Shown here: one piece after another, positions 1 through 7,991 of the stretch
Layout: each line of letters opens with the position of its first letter
Numbering within the stretch: position 1 is the first letter of the stretch
DNA from: Myxococcota bacterium
GTDB taxonomy: Bacteria; Myxococcota_A; Bradymonadia; UBA7976; UBA1532
Reading direction: 5' to 3'
DNA length: 39,030 bases
Assembly (NCBI GenBank): GCA_023150895.1
Contig: JAKLJY010000079.1
Coordinates: 1-39,030, forward strand
Position numbers and translations under genes: made by a program
Notes under the pieces: generated by a model
Seen by the model: only the letters and a program-made list of their open reading frames with translations
Told to the model about the DNA's origin: nothing
The model's database searches: none

Positions 1-220
1 CCGGCGACGACCAAAAATCAAGGCCGCCGACCGAACCCATGTACTAGGTTTTTGGGGCCATGTATGAGGTTCGATGCGCGTCCTCGCCTACTCTCCCAAC
101 GACTGGCAGGTCGACTCGCCACTCAGAAATGGAGTCTGCCTGTCAAAGTCGGGTCATGCCGATCACCCCAAAGAGACCCGAACAGACCGCCCCAACCCGA
201 AGCACCCCCGACCCACCCAC
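1..220. other. Gene-free window edge
   Basis: I support no gene here. The stretch is less GC-rich than the rest and includes A/T runs. Two imperfect direct copies of a 13-mer (CATGTACTAGGTT at 38-50, CATGTATGAGGTT at 59-71) lie 21 bp apart. No hairpin with a T tract is visible downstream of the minus-strand gene that ends at 221. Short open frames in this stretch lack a ribosome binding site and have no recognisable protein character. Confidence 0.5.
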
Positions 221-1177
221 TCAGAAGAAGTAAGCCGACACCGCCGTGAAGTCGAACGTGCCCGAGATGCGGCGGCAGAGGCCGTTCTCGTCGGGGTCGA
301 GGTCGCCGCGGCCGTTGAGAACGACGCGCACGGCCGGCAGGATGCTCTGGTCGTTGTTGTTCGCGCGGCTCGCGATGGTGAGGATGTCTTCGATGACGAC
401 CTCGCCGCCGAGCAGGCCGTCTACGAGGCCGCCGTCGTAGGTCAGGCGGGCGCGCAGGTGGGCGTTGTGGATGGGCAGCGAGTACTCGACGCCGAAGACG
501 ACGATGGGCAGCACGGCCTCGAGGGGGCCGCCCTCGAACACACCGTCGACGACACGGGCGTTTTCGACGACGACGTCCTGCGAGGCGGGGTGGACGTCGA
601 ACGTCTGTCCCGAGAGCAAGAGACCGTCCGTGCCGAGGAGGGGCGTGCCCGAGCCGAGGCGCAAGCGCGCGGTGACCTGCGCGTCGTTCTCGAGGTCGTG
701 GACGTCGGCGAGCTCGAGCATGATCAATAGACCACCCTGCTCGATGGAGTCCTGCACGAGCCCTTCCACGGCGCCGATGCCGACGGTCTCGAACAGGGGC
801 ACGAGAGTGGCGAGCTGATTGTCGACGCCGGGCTCGCCGTCGGGGCTCGTGAAGTCGGGTTTGCGGCAGGTGGTGGCGTCGGCCGTGTCGCTGACGCGGC
901 CGTCGAGGTCGAAGCCCGGGGCGATGCCGGGTGCGTCGCTGCGGGTGAAGCCGAGGGTGTCCACCGCCGTCAGCAGTGTGATGCCCTCGCCCTCGGGCGC
1001 TTCGGGTGTCTCGGGGGTGTCCGGCGCCTCCGGTGTGTCGGGGCTCTCGGGTGTCTCGGGCGCCGGCGCCGAGACGATGGGCCGGGGTCGTCCCGAGGCT
1101 GCGCCGGGGCTCGACGTGTCTTCCGACGCACACGCGACGAGCGCGGCGGCGCACAACGGCAGCAGGGCACGCTTCAT
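221..1177 (-). CDS. Hypothetical lipoprotein with Pro/Glu/Thr-rich linker
   Basis: Predicted 318-residue lipoprotein of unknown function. It opens with a short signal peptide and lipobox (LVAC, Cys16). Residues about 35-65 form a P-E-T/S/D-rich linker of repeated PETPE/PDTPE blocks, a typical spacer between lipid anchor and folded domain. A conserved-looking block follows (GFDLDGRVSD, then a Cys and PDGEPGVDNQLA), rich in Asp and possibly metal-binding. The rest looks beta-rich and ends in aromatic residues (SAYFF). I chose the ATG at 1177 because it gives the signal peptide; the frame stays open further upstream but only as antisense-like sequence inside the next gene. The start lies one base from the stop of the upstream DUF1552 gene, so the two are almost certainly co-transcribed and translationally coupled. 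I do not recognise a named family. Confidence 0.8.
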   Translation of the reverse strand: MKRALLPLCAAALVACASEDTSSPGAASGRPRPIVSAPAPETPESPDTPEAPDTPETPEAPEGEGITLLTAVDTLGFTRSDAPGIAPGFDLDGRVSDTADATTCRKPDFTSPDGEPGVDNQLATLVPLFETVGIGAVEGLVQDSIEQGGLLIMLELADVHDLENDAQVTARLRLGSGTPLLGTDGLLLSGQTFDVHPASQDVVVENARVVDGVFEGGPLEAVLPIVVFGVEYSLPIHNAHLRARLTYDGGLVDGLLGGEVVIEDILTIASRANNNDQSILPAVRVVLNGRGDLDPDENGLCRRISGTFDFTAVSAYFF

Positions 1178-1178
1178 G

Positions 1179-2498
1179 TCAGGCCTCCACCGCGGAAACA
1201 CTGGTCGTGGTGTAGCCCTCGCCGGCGCCGAAGGCGGGCAGGTCCATGCCCATGGCCCGACAGAGGGTGAGGAGCACGTTGCTCGCGCTCTCGCCCGAGG
1301 GCGAGCGGTAGTGGACGTCCATCGCGAGTGCGCCGCCGGCGCTCCCCGCCAGCACGACGGGGAAATCCTCGGGCGAGTGTGTCTTGCCCCAGGCGACGTC
1401 CGAGGTGCCGAGCACGACGGTGTGATCGAGCAGGGTGCCGTCGCCCTCGGGGATGGCATCGAGCGCTTGCAGGAACTCGGCGAAGGCCTCCATGCACTGG
1501 ATGGTGATGGCGTTGACCTGCGGCTGGTCCCCCGGCTCGTCGTGCGTGAGCTGGTGGTGCCCGGCGGGGATGCCGGGGAAGAGCACGTTGTTGACCGGGT
1601 GTGTGTAGAACTGGCTGAACACACGCGTCTGGTCGCAGGCGAGCGCCATGGCCAGGATCTCGGCCTGGATGCGGTTCTTCTCGCGGAGCTGCGGGCGTCC
1701 CTCGATGTCCGGGTAGGCGGGCAGGGGCTCGGTGGGATAGGCGCAGGCGGCCAGGTTCGGGGGGTCCTCTTCGAGGCGGCGCAGGCGCTTCTCGATGGCA
1801 CGCAGGCCGTCGAGGTGCTGTTCGAGGCGCTGCCGATCACTCGCCCCGAGGCGGCCCTGAAGGCGCGCGACGTCGCCCATCAGGGCGTCGAGGACGCTGC
1901 GCTCGACCGGAATGGCCGGGTCGACCATCGCCCCGTCGCCGGGCAGCCGGAATCCGCCGCCGAAGATGCGCGCGAACAAGGCGGCGGGCTCGGCTTCGGG
2001 CGGGTTCTGACTGTTGGGTCCGTTGAACGACAGACCCCGGGAGGGCAGCGCGGCGCTCTCGAGCGAGGAGAAGCGCGTCTCCTGCCCGATGCCGGCGGCG
2101 ATGACCTGATCGATGCTCGGGCCGTCGAAGGTGTAGTCGTTGCCGGACTTGAAGAGGGGCCGGCCGGAGAGCATGCCCGCCGCGGTGGCGAAGTGTGGCT
2201 CCACGTTGGGCACGAGGATGCGCATGCCCGAGACGATGGAGAACTTGCCCTTGAGCGGGGCGAAGGGGACGAGCTGCTCGGAGAGCGTGAAGCCCCGGCC
2301 CTCGTTCGGCGGGACGAACTTCTCGGGCAAGACACCGTTGCCCCAGAAGAACAGACCGAAACGCTTGGGGAAACCACCGGCGTCCTGCGCGAAGGCGCGC
2401 CCGCGGCCGAGCATGGCTTCGAGCAGGGGCAGGCCGACGGTGACGGCGGCGCCGCCGAGCAGGCCCCGCAACACGGTGCGTCGTGACAAGGGCTTCAA
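1179..2498 (-). CDS. DUF1552 family Tat-exported protein
   Basis: 439-residue protein of the DUF1552 family, which in Planctomycetes and Myxococcota is nearly always encoded beside a DUF1592-type protein. The family's biochemical role is not established. The N-terminus has a twin-arginine signal (SRRTVLRG), a hydrophobic stretch and an AFA-type cleavage site near residue 37, so export folded through Tat is expected. The segment FGLFFWGNGVLPEKFVP and the later VLGTSDVAWGKTHS region fit the family's sulfatase-like fold; that fold relation is recalled, not shown. The start is TTG, and the codon overlaps the upstream stop as TTGA (2495-2498). This indicates translational coupling to the DUF1592 gene. 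It is the middle gene of a three-gene operon. Confidence 0.85.
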   Translation of the reverse strand: MKPLSRRTVLRGLLGGAAVTVGLPLLEAMLGRGRAFAQDAGGFPKRFGLFFWGNGVLPEKFVPPNEGRGFTLSEQLVPFAPLKGKFSIVSGMRILVPNVEPHFATAAGMLSGRPLFKSGNDYTFDGPSIDQVIAAGIGQETRFSSLESAALPSRGLSFNGPNSQNPPEAEPAALFARIFGGGFRLPGDGAMVDPAIPVERSVLDALMGDVARLQGRLGASDRQRLEQHLDGLRAIEKRLRRLEEDPPNLAACAYPTEPLPAYPDIEGRPQLREKNRIQAEILAMALACDQTRVFSQFYTHPVNNVLFPGIPAGHHQLTHDEPGDQPQVNAITIQCMEAFAEFLQALDAIPEGDGTLLDHTVVLGTSDVAWGKTHSPEDFPVVLAGSAGGALAMDVHYRSPSGESASNVLLTLCRAMGMDLPAFGAGEGYTTTSVSAVEA

Positions 2499-4240
2499 GG
2501 CGCGTCTCCTTCGGGGGCGGCGGGGGCGGCGGCTTCCGGAGTATCCGCGGGCTCGCCGACCGTGCGGAAGCCGGGGCTGAGTGCGACCGCTCGCAAGAGG
2601 CCGCGCAGGCGGCGACCGCCGGCGTCGAACTCCGCGGCGAGCCGCGCGAGCTCGCTCTGTTCGCCGGCTTCCGGCAGGTGCCCGCCGGCGTAGGCGTACA
2701 CGGTGCGGACGGCACAGGGGGCGAAATCCGGGTGGTCCGCGATGACGGCGGCCAGGGAGACCGGGCCGTCGAACACGTCGCCGTCGATGTCACCGCTGGC
2801 GTCGATGGGTGCGTTGTTGTCCGTCAGGCGAAAGCGGCCGATGCCATCGAAGTTTTCGAGCCCGTAGCCCGGCGGATCGATCAACACATGGCAGCCCGAG
2901 CAAGCCGGATTGGCCTGGTGCGCGACGAGGCGGTCCTTGAGGGTGCGCGCGTCGGGCGAGGGCTCCGGGATGGCCGTGTTCAGGTTCGCGGGCGGGGAGG
3001 GCACGGCCTGACACAGCAACTGCTTGCGAATCGCGATGCCGCGCCGGGTGGCCGACGTGGCCGAGGGGTGGGCGTGCAGCGCCAGGAACGCCACCTGCCC
3101 CAACAGACCCGCGCGGGGGCCGTCCTCGGGCAGGTCGATGCGGCCGAAGCCCTCGTCCGTGGCCGCCGGCACGTTGTAGATGGCCGCGAGGCGGCGGTCG
3201 ACGAAGGTCGTCCGCGTCGTCAACAGATCGCGGAAGTCGTGATCCTCGTCGAGGAAGAGATGCTCGACGAGGCGCAGCGTCTCTTCCCGGGCGGAGGCGC
3301 CGAGATCGGCCGAGTAGTGACGAAAGATGTTGGGATCTTTGGAGAGTTCGTCGAGGGCGTACAGCTCGAGCCACTCGGCGAACAGATTGCGCACGCCGTC
3401 GCGCAGGCGCGGCGAGGTGAGCATGCGGTCGATCTGCGCGGCGAGGCCGGCCGGCTCGGTCAGCTCGCCAGCGGCCGCGGCGGTACGCAGGGTTTCGTCG
3501 GGCACCGTGTTCCAGAGGAAGAACGACAGGCGCGAGGCCATCTCCCAACTCGTGTACCGGCGGGCGGCGGGGTCGTCCGGCCGCGCGGGATCGGGCTCGC
3601 CGAGCTCGACGCGGTAGAGGAACGACGGCGACGCGAGGAGCAGGGTCAGGAGCGTGCTCGCCGAGACGGCGGCGTCCCCGAGGGCCTGCCCGGCCGCGCG
3701 GGCGGCGGCGACCAGGGCGGCGCGTTCGTCGGCGGTGAGCGGGCGACGCCAGATGAGCGCGCCCTGCGTGTCGGCCAGGCGGTCGAGGCAGGCGGCATCG
3801 TCGGGCGTCGACGGGAAACAAGGCAGCCCGTCGCGGCGCTCGGGCGCGACGAGCTGCGCGGCCAGGGCCTTCGCGCCCTCGTAGGCCTGCTCCACGCCCC
3901 GGGGCGAGAGGCTCGTCACCGTGCCACCGATGGCCCGCAGCCCCTCGACGGCGACGTCGGGTTCGAGGCTCGACGGCGGCGTGACGTCGGCGCCGAAGAG
4001 GTCCCGCACCGCGTTGTGGTACTGCAGGCGCGTCAGGCGGGGCAGGCGCGGGGCGGCGGCCTCGAGCTCCGCGGGGGGGGCCTCCGTCGGGGGCGCAGGC
4101 GCTTCGGCGCCGCCCGACGCGGACGGGGTGAGCGCCCGGTCGCGCGGGGCGCCGGCGCCGTCGTCGCCCGTCTCGCAGGCGGCGCACAGACCCGCGGCGA
4201 ACCCGCAGGCGAGCAGGGGAAACGTTCGGTTTTTCCGCAT
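2495..4240 (-). CDS. DUF1592/DUF1588/DUF1585 lipoprotein with c-type haem motif
   Basis: 581-residue secreted protein with the multidomain layout often annotated as planctomycete cytochrome C-like. After a lipobox (LCAAC, Cys22) come a DUF1587-like block (LTRLQYHNAVRDLFG), a DUF1595-like block (LIWRRPLTADERAALV), DUF1592 (WEMASRLSFFLWNTVPDE), DUF1588 (GLLGQVAFLALHAHPSATS...RRG) and C-terminal DUF1585. Within the last region is a CSGCH haem-c attachment motif followed by IDPPGYGLENFDGIGRFR. Role: probably a periplasmic or outer-surface redox or substrate-handling protein; the substrate is unknown. I preferred the ATG at 4240 over an upstream in-frame start at 4363 because only the former gives an N-terminal lipoprotein signal (MRKNRTFPLLACG). 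First gene of the operon; its stop overlaps the TTG start of the DUF1552 gene. Confidence 0.88.
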   Translation of the reverse strand: MRKNRTFPLLACGFAAGLCAACETGDDGAGAPRDRALTPSASGGAEAPAPPTEAPPAELEAAAPRLPRLTRLQYHNAVRDLFGADVTPPSSLEPDVAVEGLRAIGGTVTSLSPRGVEQAYEGAKALAAQLVAPERRDGLPCFPSTPDDAACLDRLADTQGALIWRRPLTADERAALVAAARAAGQALGDAAVSASTLLTLLLASPSFLYRVELGEPDPARPDDPAARRYTSWEMASRLSFFLWNTVPDETLRTAAAAGELTEPAGLAAQIDRMLTSPRLRDGVRNLFAEWLELYALDELSKDPNIFRHYSADLGASAREETLRLVEHLFLDEDHDFRDLLTTRTTFVDRRLAAIYNVPAATDEGFGRIDLPEDGPRAGLLGQVAFLALHAHPSATSATRRGIAIRKQLLCQAVPSPPANLNTAIPEPSPDARTLKDRLVAHQANPACSGCHVLIDPPGYGLENFDGIGRFRLTDNNAPIDASGDIDGDVFDGPVSLAAVIADHPDFAPCAVRTVYAYAGGHLPEAGEQSELARLAAEFDAGGRRLRGLLRAVALSPGFRTVGEPADTPEAAAPAAPEGDAP

Positions 4241-4403
4241 GGCCGGGGACGATAGCAGACGCGCCGGGCTGCGTGTAGGCGAACCGGGGCGCGCCAGAGA
4301 CATGACGGTCGTGACGGCGCCTTGGCACGTCCCGCCGACGCATTCGGACCCGGGCCGCGTCATCGACGCACGATAAGTCCTTGAAAAGACGTCTCTCTCG
4401 AGC

Positions 4404-4420
4404 TTGGCACGGCGCTTGAA
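4404..4420 (+). promoter_or_regulatory. Candidate sigma-54 (-24/-12) promoter
   Basis: TTGGCACGGCGCTTGAA matches the sigma-54 consensus (TTGGCACG, four bases, TTGC-type element) at all the -24 positions and at TTG of the -12 element. The usual final C of GC is A here. Geometry is good: a start site about 11 bases past the -12 element would fall near 4431. That leaves a short leader carrying the GAGGAG ribosome binding site at 4445-4450. It lies in the 215-bp divergent gap (4241-4455) between the DUF1592 operon and the receiver-like gene. No enhancer-binding site was identified. Confidence 0.5.
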
Positions 4421-4455
4421 GACACGAGTCGCCGACCCTGACCCGAGGAGTGTGC

Positions 4456-5118
4456 GTGACCGTCCGTTTCGATTCGACTTCGGCGTCGACTTCCACGACC
4501 CAGATCCGGGCTCGGACCCGCGCGGGTACCGATCACCCCGGCCGCGTGATGCTGGTGTTCAGCCGGGCCGCCGACGCCCGCGACGTCTCCCGCTGGCTGA
4601 CCGACGCGCTCGACATGGATCTGACGGTCGTGCGCGACTTCCGGGTGGCGCAGAGCCTGCTGCTCGCCGCCGGTCCGGGCCGCTTCCGGGCCGTCATCGC
4701 CGAGAGCGACCTGCGCGGCGGTACCGGGCTCGAACTGCTGAGCCGGGCGAAGAGCCTCGACGGCGCGGTGACGACGCTGCTCGTGTCGCGCTTCGCGACC
4801 GAGGCGCTCGACATGCACGAGATGTTCTTCGTGGACCATCACGTCCCGGCGGGATTGCCGGGGGAGCGTCTCTGCGACGAGGTGCTGCGCGCTCTGGGCA
4901 TGTCCCCCGGCGTCGCCCGCGGCCTGCCCCGAGCCGTCGCTACGCGTGACGTGATGCACCCCGCGCCCCTCGCCCCCGCGGCGATGACCGGCCGCCCGGC
5001 CTTCGCGGAGCTCGCCGTGCGCGAGGTGGCGCACAGCCCCGTGCCCCCGCCGATGGGGCCGGTGACCTGGGGCAACGAGCTCGGCTCCGGCCTGTGGCGC
5101 GTGCGCTCGGCGCGGTGA
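4456..5118 (+). CDS. Degenerate response-regulator receiver protein
   Basis: 220-residue protein with one receiver-like (CheY-fold) domain at about residues 30-148 and no recognisable output domain. The phospho-acceptor region is recognisable as SDLRGGTGLELL with Asp85 in the expected place. The acidic pair normally after strand 1 is replaced (MLVFSRAADA). The conserved Lys near strand 5 is absent (DHHVPAGLPGE). It is therefore probably a pseudo-receiver or an atypically switched one. The N-terminus is Ser/Thr-rich and the C-terminus Ala/Pro-rich. I chose GTG at 4456 because GAGGAG ends five bases before it; GTG at 4450 would overlap that site. It is transcribed alone, behind a candidate sigma-54 promoter, and converges on vapC with a 6-bp gap. 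Confidence 0.7.
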   Translation: MTVRFDSTSASTSTTQIRARTRAGTDHPGRVMLVFSRAADARDVSRWLTDALDMDLTVVRDFRVAQSLLLAAGPGRFRAVIAESDLRGGTGLELLSRAKSLDGAVTTLLVSRFATEALDMHEMFFVDHHVPAGLPGERLCDEVLRALGMSPGVARGLPRAVATRDVMHPAPLAPAAMTGRPAFAELAVREVAHSPVPPPMGPVTWGNELGSGLWRVRSAR

Positions 5119-5124
5119 GCGGCG

Positions 5125-5565
5125 CTACGGCCGGGGCTCGAACGGATTGCGTGTCGCCAGCGCCGGAAAACGGACGAAATCCCGGTCGGCGGTCCACAGC
5201 AGCCTCACTCCGTGGGACAGGCAGATGGCCGCAATCCGCGCGTCGTGGACCATCGGCCCGACGACCTGTGAGTCCTGAAGCAGGCGTGTCAGCCGGTCGA
5301 TGTGATCGGGTCCCTCCGAAAGGAGCGTCAGCGTGGGCGACGCCCGCCACGCGTCGATCTGGTCGAGCGCCTGAGCGACCGTACTCGGCGGCGCGAAAAT
5401 GCGCGGGTGCGTGGCCTTGGCATAGAACTCGTGCAGGCAGGGCCAGGGGATGCCCCAGGGGGCGTGCCCCTCGGCGAGCGACCTGATCAGACCCGCCGCC
5501 GCGCCGTGCCACGGCGAGTCCCGGCGATGGGCGTGGACGAGGACGTTCGTGTCGACGGCAATCAA
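5125..5565 (-). CDS. vapC: PIN-domain ribonuclease toxin, VapC family
   Basis: 146-residue PIN-domain protein, the usual length for VapC toxins, which are Mg-dependent endoribonucleases cutting tRNA or rRNA. The four acidic residues expected in the active site are visible: Asp5 (AVDTNVLV), Glu46 (CLHEFYAK), Asp108 (VHDARIAAI) and Asp127 (TADRDF). The start is TTG, overlapping the antitoxin stop as TTGA (5562-5565), so translation should depend on ribosomes finishing vapB. That is the normal way these pairs keep toxin below antitoxin. The 3' end converges on the receiver-like gene. The active site looks intact. Confidence 0.9.
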   Translation of the reverse strand: MIAVDTNVLVHAHRRDSPWHGAAAGLIRSLAEGHAPWGIPWPCLHEFYAKATHPRIFAPPSTVAQALDQIDAWRASPTLTLLSEGPDHIDRLTRLLQDSQVVGPMVHDARIAAICLSHGVRLLWTADRDFVRFPALATRNPFEPRP

Positions 5566-5798
5566 GCGGGCCCGTCGTCGTATGCGAGCTCGCGGGGGAG
5601 CGCCCAGACCTGGCCCTTCACGAGCCCCGTGCCGTCCACGGCGGCGTCCCGCAGCACGAACGCGCTGCGCTGCTCGCGGCGCTCGAGCGCGATTCTCAGG
5701 CCCTCTTCGACCAGCGCGCGGAATGTGATGCCTTCCCGCGATGCGACGTGTTTGCCCTGCTCGAAGAGGGCGTCGGCGATGTCGATCGTCGTCTTCAT
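5562..5798 (-). CDS. vapB: VapB-type antitoxin
   Basis: 78-residue antitoxin of the VapB/DUF2191 type, cognate to the adjoining PIN toxin. The N-terminus MKTTIDIADAL followed by ASREGITFRALVEEGLRIALERR matches the family's ribbon-helix-helix-like DNA-binding part. The C-terminal third (GTGLVKGQVWALPRELAYDDGPA) would wrap the toxin. I chose ATG at 5798 because family members begin at this MxTTID motif; an in-frame ATG at 5810 would add MGTH. Neither start has a convincing Shine-Dalgarno sequence. The start sits inside a perfect palindrome that probably serves as the autoregulatory operator. The gene lies just downstream of metG on the same strand. Confidence 0.88.
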   Translation of the reverse strand: MKTTIDIADALFEQGKHVASREGITFRALVEEGLRIALERREQRSAFVLRDAAVDGTGLVKGQVWALPRELAYDDGPA

Positions 5799-5812
5799 AT
5801 GGGTACCCATAT
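5797..5812. promoter_or_regulatory. 16-bp perfect palindrome, likely VapBC operator
   Basis: ATATGGGTACCCATAT is a perfect 16-bp palindrome covering the vapB start codon. Its core GGTACC recurs at 5815-5820, 13 bp away, suggesting two adjacent binding sites. On the minus strand a TTGACC (5835-5830) that overlaps the metG stop lies 18 bp from TATGGG (5811-5806), a plausible -35/-10 pair whose -10 falls inside the palindrome. Type II antitoxins typically repress by binding such dyads. The binding itself is inferred. Confidence 0.6.
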
Positions 5813-5831
5813 CAGGTACCCCGCCGCCGGG

Positions 5832-7889
5832 TCAACCGATGGCCGTCCCCGGCGGCAGCTCGCCCGGCACCGTCAGCAGCTTGAGCCCGGGGCCCTCCCC
5901 CGCGGCGAGCAACATGCCATTGCTGACGATGCCGCGGATCTTGCGCGGCTCGAGGTTGGCCAGCAGAACGACCGTGCGCCCGACGAGGTCTTCGGGCGCG
6001 TAGGCGACCGCAATGCCCGCACAGAGTGTGCGCGGTTGCGCTTCGCCGGCGTCCACCGTCAGGACGAGCAGGCGGTCGGCGTCCGGGTGGCGCTCGGCGG
6101 TGAGCACCCGCGCGACGCGGAGGGCGAGCTTCGCGAAGTCGTCGTACTTGATGACCCCGGGGACGGCGGTTTCGGGCTTGGCCGCCGGGGCCGCCGGGGT
6201 CGCAAGCGTGGCAGAGGCGGGCGCCGGGGCCGCCGGTGTCTGCGTCTCGCCCTTCGGCTTCTTCGACCCGGGCGCGGACCCGGGCGGGGCGGCTTTCGCC
6301 TTCGCCGGCGCGTTCGGGGTCTCTTCGCCCGGTGCTTCCACGGGCTTCTCCAGGCGGGGGAACAGACCCTCGCCCGGCTGTGTCACCAGGCCGGCGGGCA
6401 ATAGACCCCACGTCGCCGTCGCCTCGAGCGTCCGCAGCTCGGCCGGGACACCGAGACGGTCGAGCAGGGCGGTCGCCTTGTCCGGCAGGAAGGGCAGCGT
6501 CAGCGTGCCGACGATGCGCAGCGTCTCACACAGGGAATACATGACCTCGCGCAGGCGGGCCTTCTTGGCGGGGTCGCGCGCGAGCACCCACGGTGCCGTG
6601 CTGTCGACGTACTTGTTCGCGGCGCGCACGAGCTCCCAGATGGAAGACAGCGCCCGTTGCAGCGCGAACTCGTCCATGGCCCTGAGGACCTCGGGGCGCA
6701 TACCCTCGTAGACGGCGCGCAGGACGTCGTCGTCGCGATCGGCCTCGCCCCGGGCCGGCACGATGCCGCCCTCGTATTTGGCGAGCATCCCCAGCGAGCG
6801 GCTCGCCAGGTTGCCATAGTCATTCGCCAGGTCCCCGTTGATGCGGTCGACGAAGCTCTTTTCACTGTACGAGTTGTCCGTACCGAACGTGCCTTCGCGC
6901 ATGAGGAAGTAACGCAGACAGTCGCGCCCGTAGGTGCGGGCCAGCGAGATGGGCTCGATGGCGTTGCCGAAGCTCTTGCCCATCTTCTGCCCGTCGATGC
7001 CCACCCACCAGCCGTGGGCGAACATGCGCTGCGGCAGCGGCCAGCAGGCGGCCATCAGGAAACACGGCCAATACACGGCGTGGAACCGGATGATGTCCTT
7101 GCCGAGCAGGTGCAGGACGTGCGGCCAGTAGCGGCGGGAGAGCTCGGTGTCCGGGCCGCCGAGCGCGCTCATGTAGTTCGTCAGGGCGTCGAGCCACACG
7201 TAGACGACATGCTTCGGATCGGCCGGCGAGGGCACGCCCCAGGTGATGCTCGTGCGGCTGATGGAGATGTCCTGCAGGCCGCCCTCGACGAAGCGCAGGA
7301 CCTCGTTGTAGCGGCTCTCCGGGCGGACGAACTGCGGATTGTCCCGCAGGTGGGCCAGCAGTTTCGGCCCGTACTTCGACAGCCGGAAGAAGTACGAGGG
7401 CTCCACCGTCCAGGTGACCGCGTGCCCGCTCGGCGCCTTGCCGTCGACGAGCTCGTCCTCGGTGAAGTAGGCCTCGTCGCCGACGCTGTACCAGCCCTCG
7501 TACTTGCCGAGGTAGATGTCGCCGTTGGCCTCCATCGCGCGCCAGAGGTCCTGCACGACGGCCTTGTGCCGGGCATCCGTCGTGCGAATGAAGTCGTCGT
7601 AGGTGATGCCGAGCTCGTCCCAGGCGGCGCGGAAGAGGCCGGAGGTGCCGTCGACGTGCGCCTGCGGCGTGATGCCCTTCTCGCGGGCCGACTTCTCGAC
7701 CTTCTGCCCGTGCTCGTCCGTGCCGGTCAGAAACCGCACGTCGTGCCCGGCGAGCCGGTGCCAGCGGGCGATGGTGTCCGCCGCGAACGTCGTATAGGCG
7801 TGCCCGATGTGGGGCGGCCCGTTGACGTAGTAGATGGGCGTCGTGAGGTAGATCGTGCGGGGGGCGGGCGTAGAAGACTCGGTAGACAT
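5832..7889 (-). CDS. metG: Methionyl-tRNA synthetase
   Basis: 685-residue cytoplasmic class Ia synthetase that charges tRNA-Met. The HIGH signature is at residues 27-30 and the KMSKS-type loop reads KMGKS at 302-306. The connective-peptide region at about 126-165 (GWYSVGDEAYFTEDEL) lacks the zinc-binding cysteines seen in many bacterial MetRS, so this is a zinc-less type. An anticodon-binding helical domain follows. A Pro/Ala/Lys-rich linker then leads to a C-terminal EMAP/Trbp111-like tRNA-binding domain (from VIKYDDFAKLALRVARV to the end) that usually mediates dimerisation and tRNA docking. The ATG start at 7889 is the first in-frame start before the Rossmann strand. vapBC follows directly; ricT-holB lie upstream on the same strand, separated by two plus-strand genes. 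Confidence 0.97.
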   Translation of the reverse strand: MSTESSTPAPRTIYLTTPIYYVNGPPHIGHAYTTFAADTIARWHRLAGHDVRFLTGTDEHGQKVEKSAREKGITPQAHVDGTSGLFRAAWDELGITYDDFIRTTDARHKAVVQDLWRAMEANGDIYLGKYEGWYSVGDEAYFTEDELVDGKAPSGHAVTWTVEPSYFFRLSKYGPKLLAHLRDNPQFVRPESRYNEVLRFVEGGLQDISISRTSITWGVPSPADPKHVVYVWLDALTNYMSALGGPDTELSRRYWPHVLHLLGKDIIRFHAVYWPCFLMAACWPLPQRMFAHGWWVGIDGQKMGKSFGNAIEPISLARTYGRDCLRYFLMREGTFGTDNSYSEKSFVDRINGDLANDYGNLASRSLGMLAKYEGGIVPARGEADRDDDVLRAVYEGMRPEVLRAMDEFALQRALSSIWELVRAANKYVDSTAPWVLARDPAKKARLREVMYSLCETLRIVGTLTLPFLPDKATALLDRLGVPAELRTLEATATWGLLPAGLVTQPGEGLFPRLEKPVEAPGEETPNAPAKAKAAPPGSAPGSKKPKGETQTPAAPAPASATLATPAAPAAKPETAVPGVIKYDDFAKLALRVARVLTAERHPDADRLLVLTVDAGEAQPRTLCAGIAVAYAPEDLVGRTVVLLANLEPRKIRGIVSNGMLLAAGEGPGLKLLTVPGELPPGTAIG

Positions 7890-7991
7890 GGGACCTCGCG
7901 CTGAACGGGCCGGTTGCTACCACGGTCGGCCGTGCGTCGCCAGCCCCGAGGAGGGGATGGACGCTGCGTCCGTGCTACGATGGCCCGCTCC

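Noticed and set aside
38-71. Two 13-bp imperfect direct repeats, possible attachment or regulatory site
   Set aside because: Short, imperfect, at the window edge and with no integrase or mobile gene nearby.
819-4255. Long open frames on the plus strand opposite the DUF1552 and DUF1592 genes
   Set aside because: They mirror GC-rich codon bias, lack starts with ribosome binding sites and have no protein-family features; the minus-strand genes explain the region.
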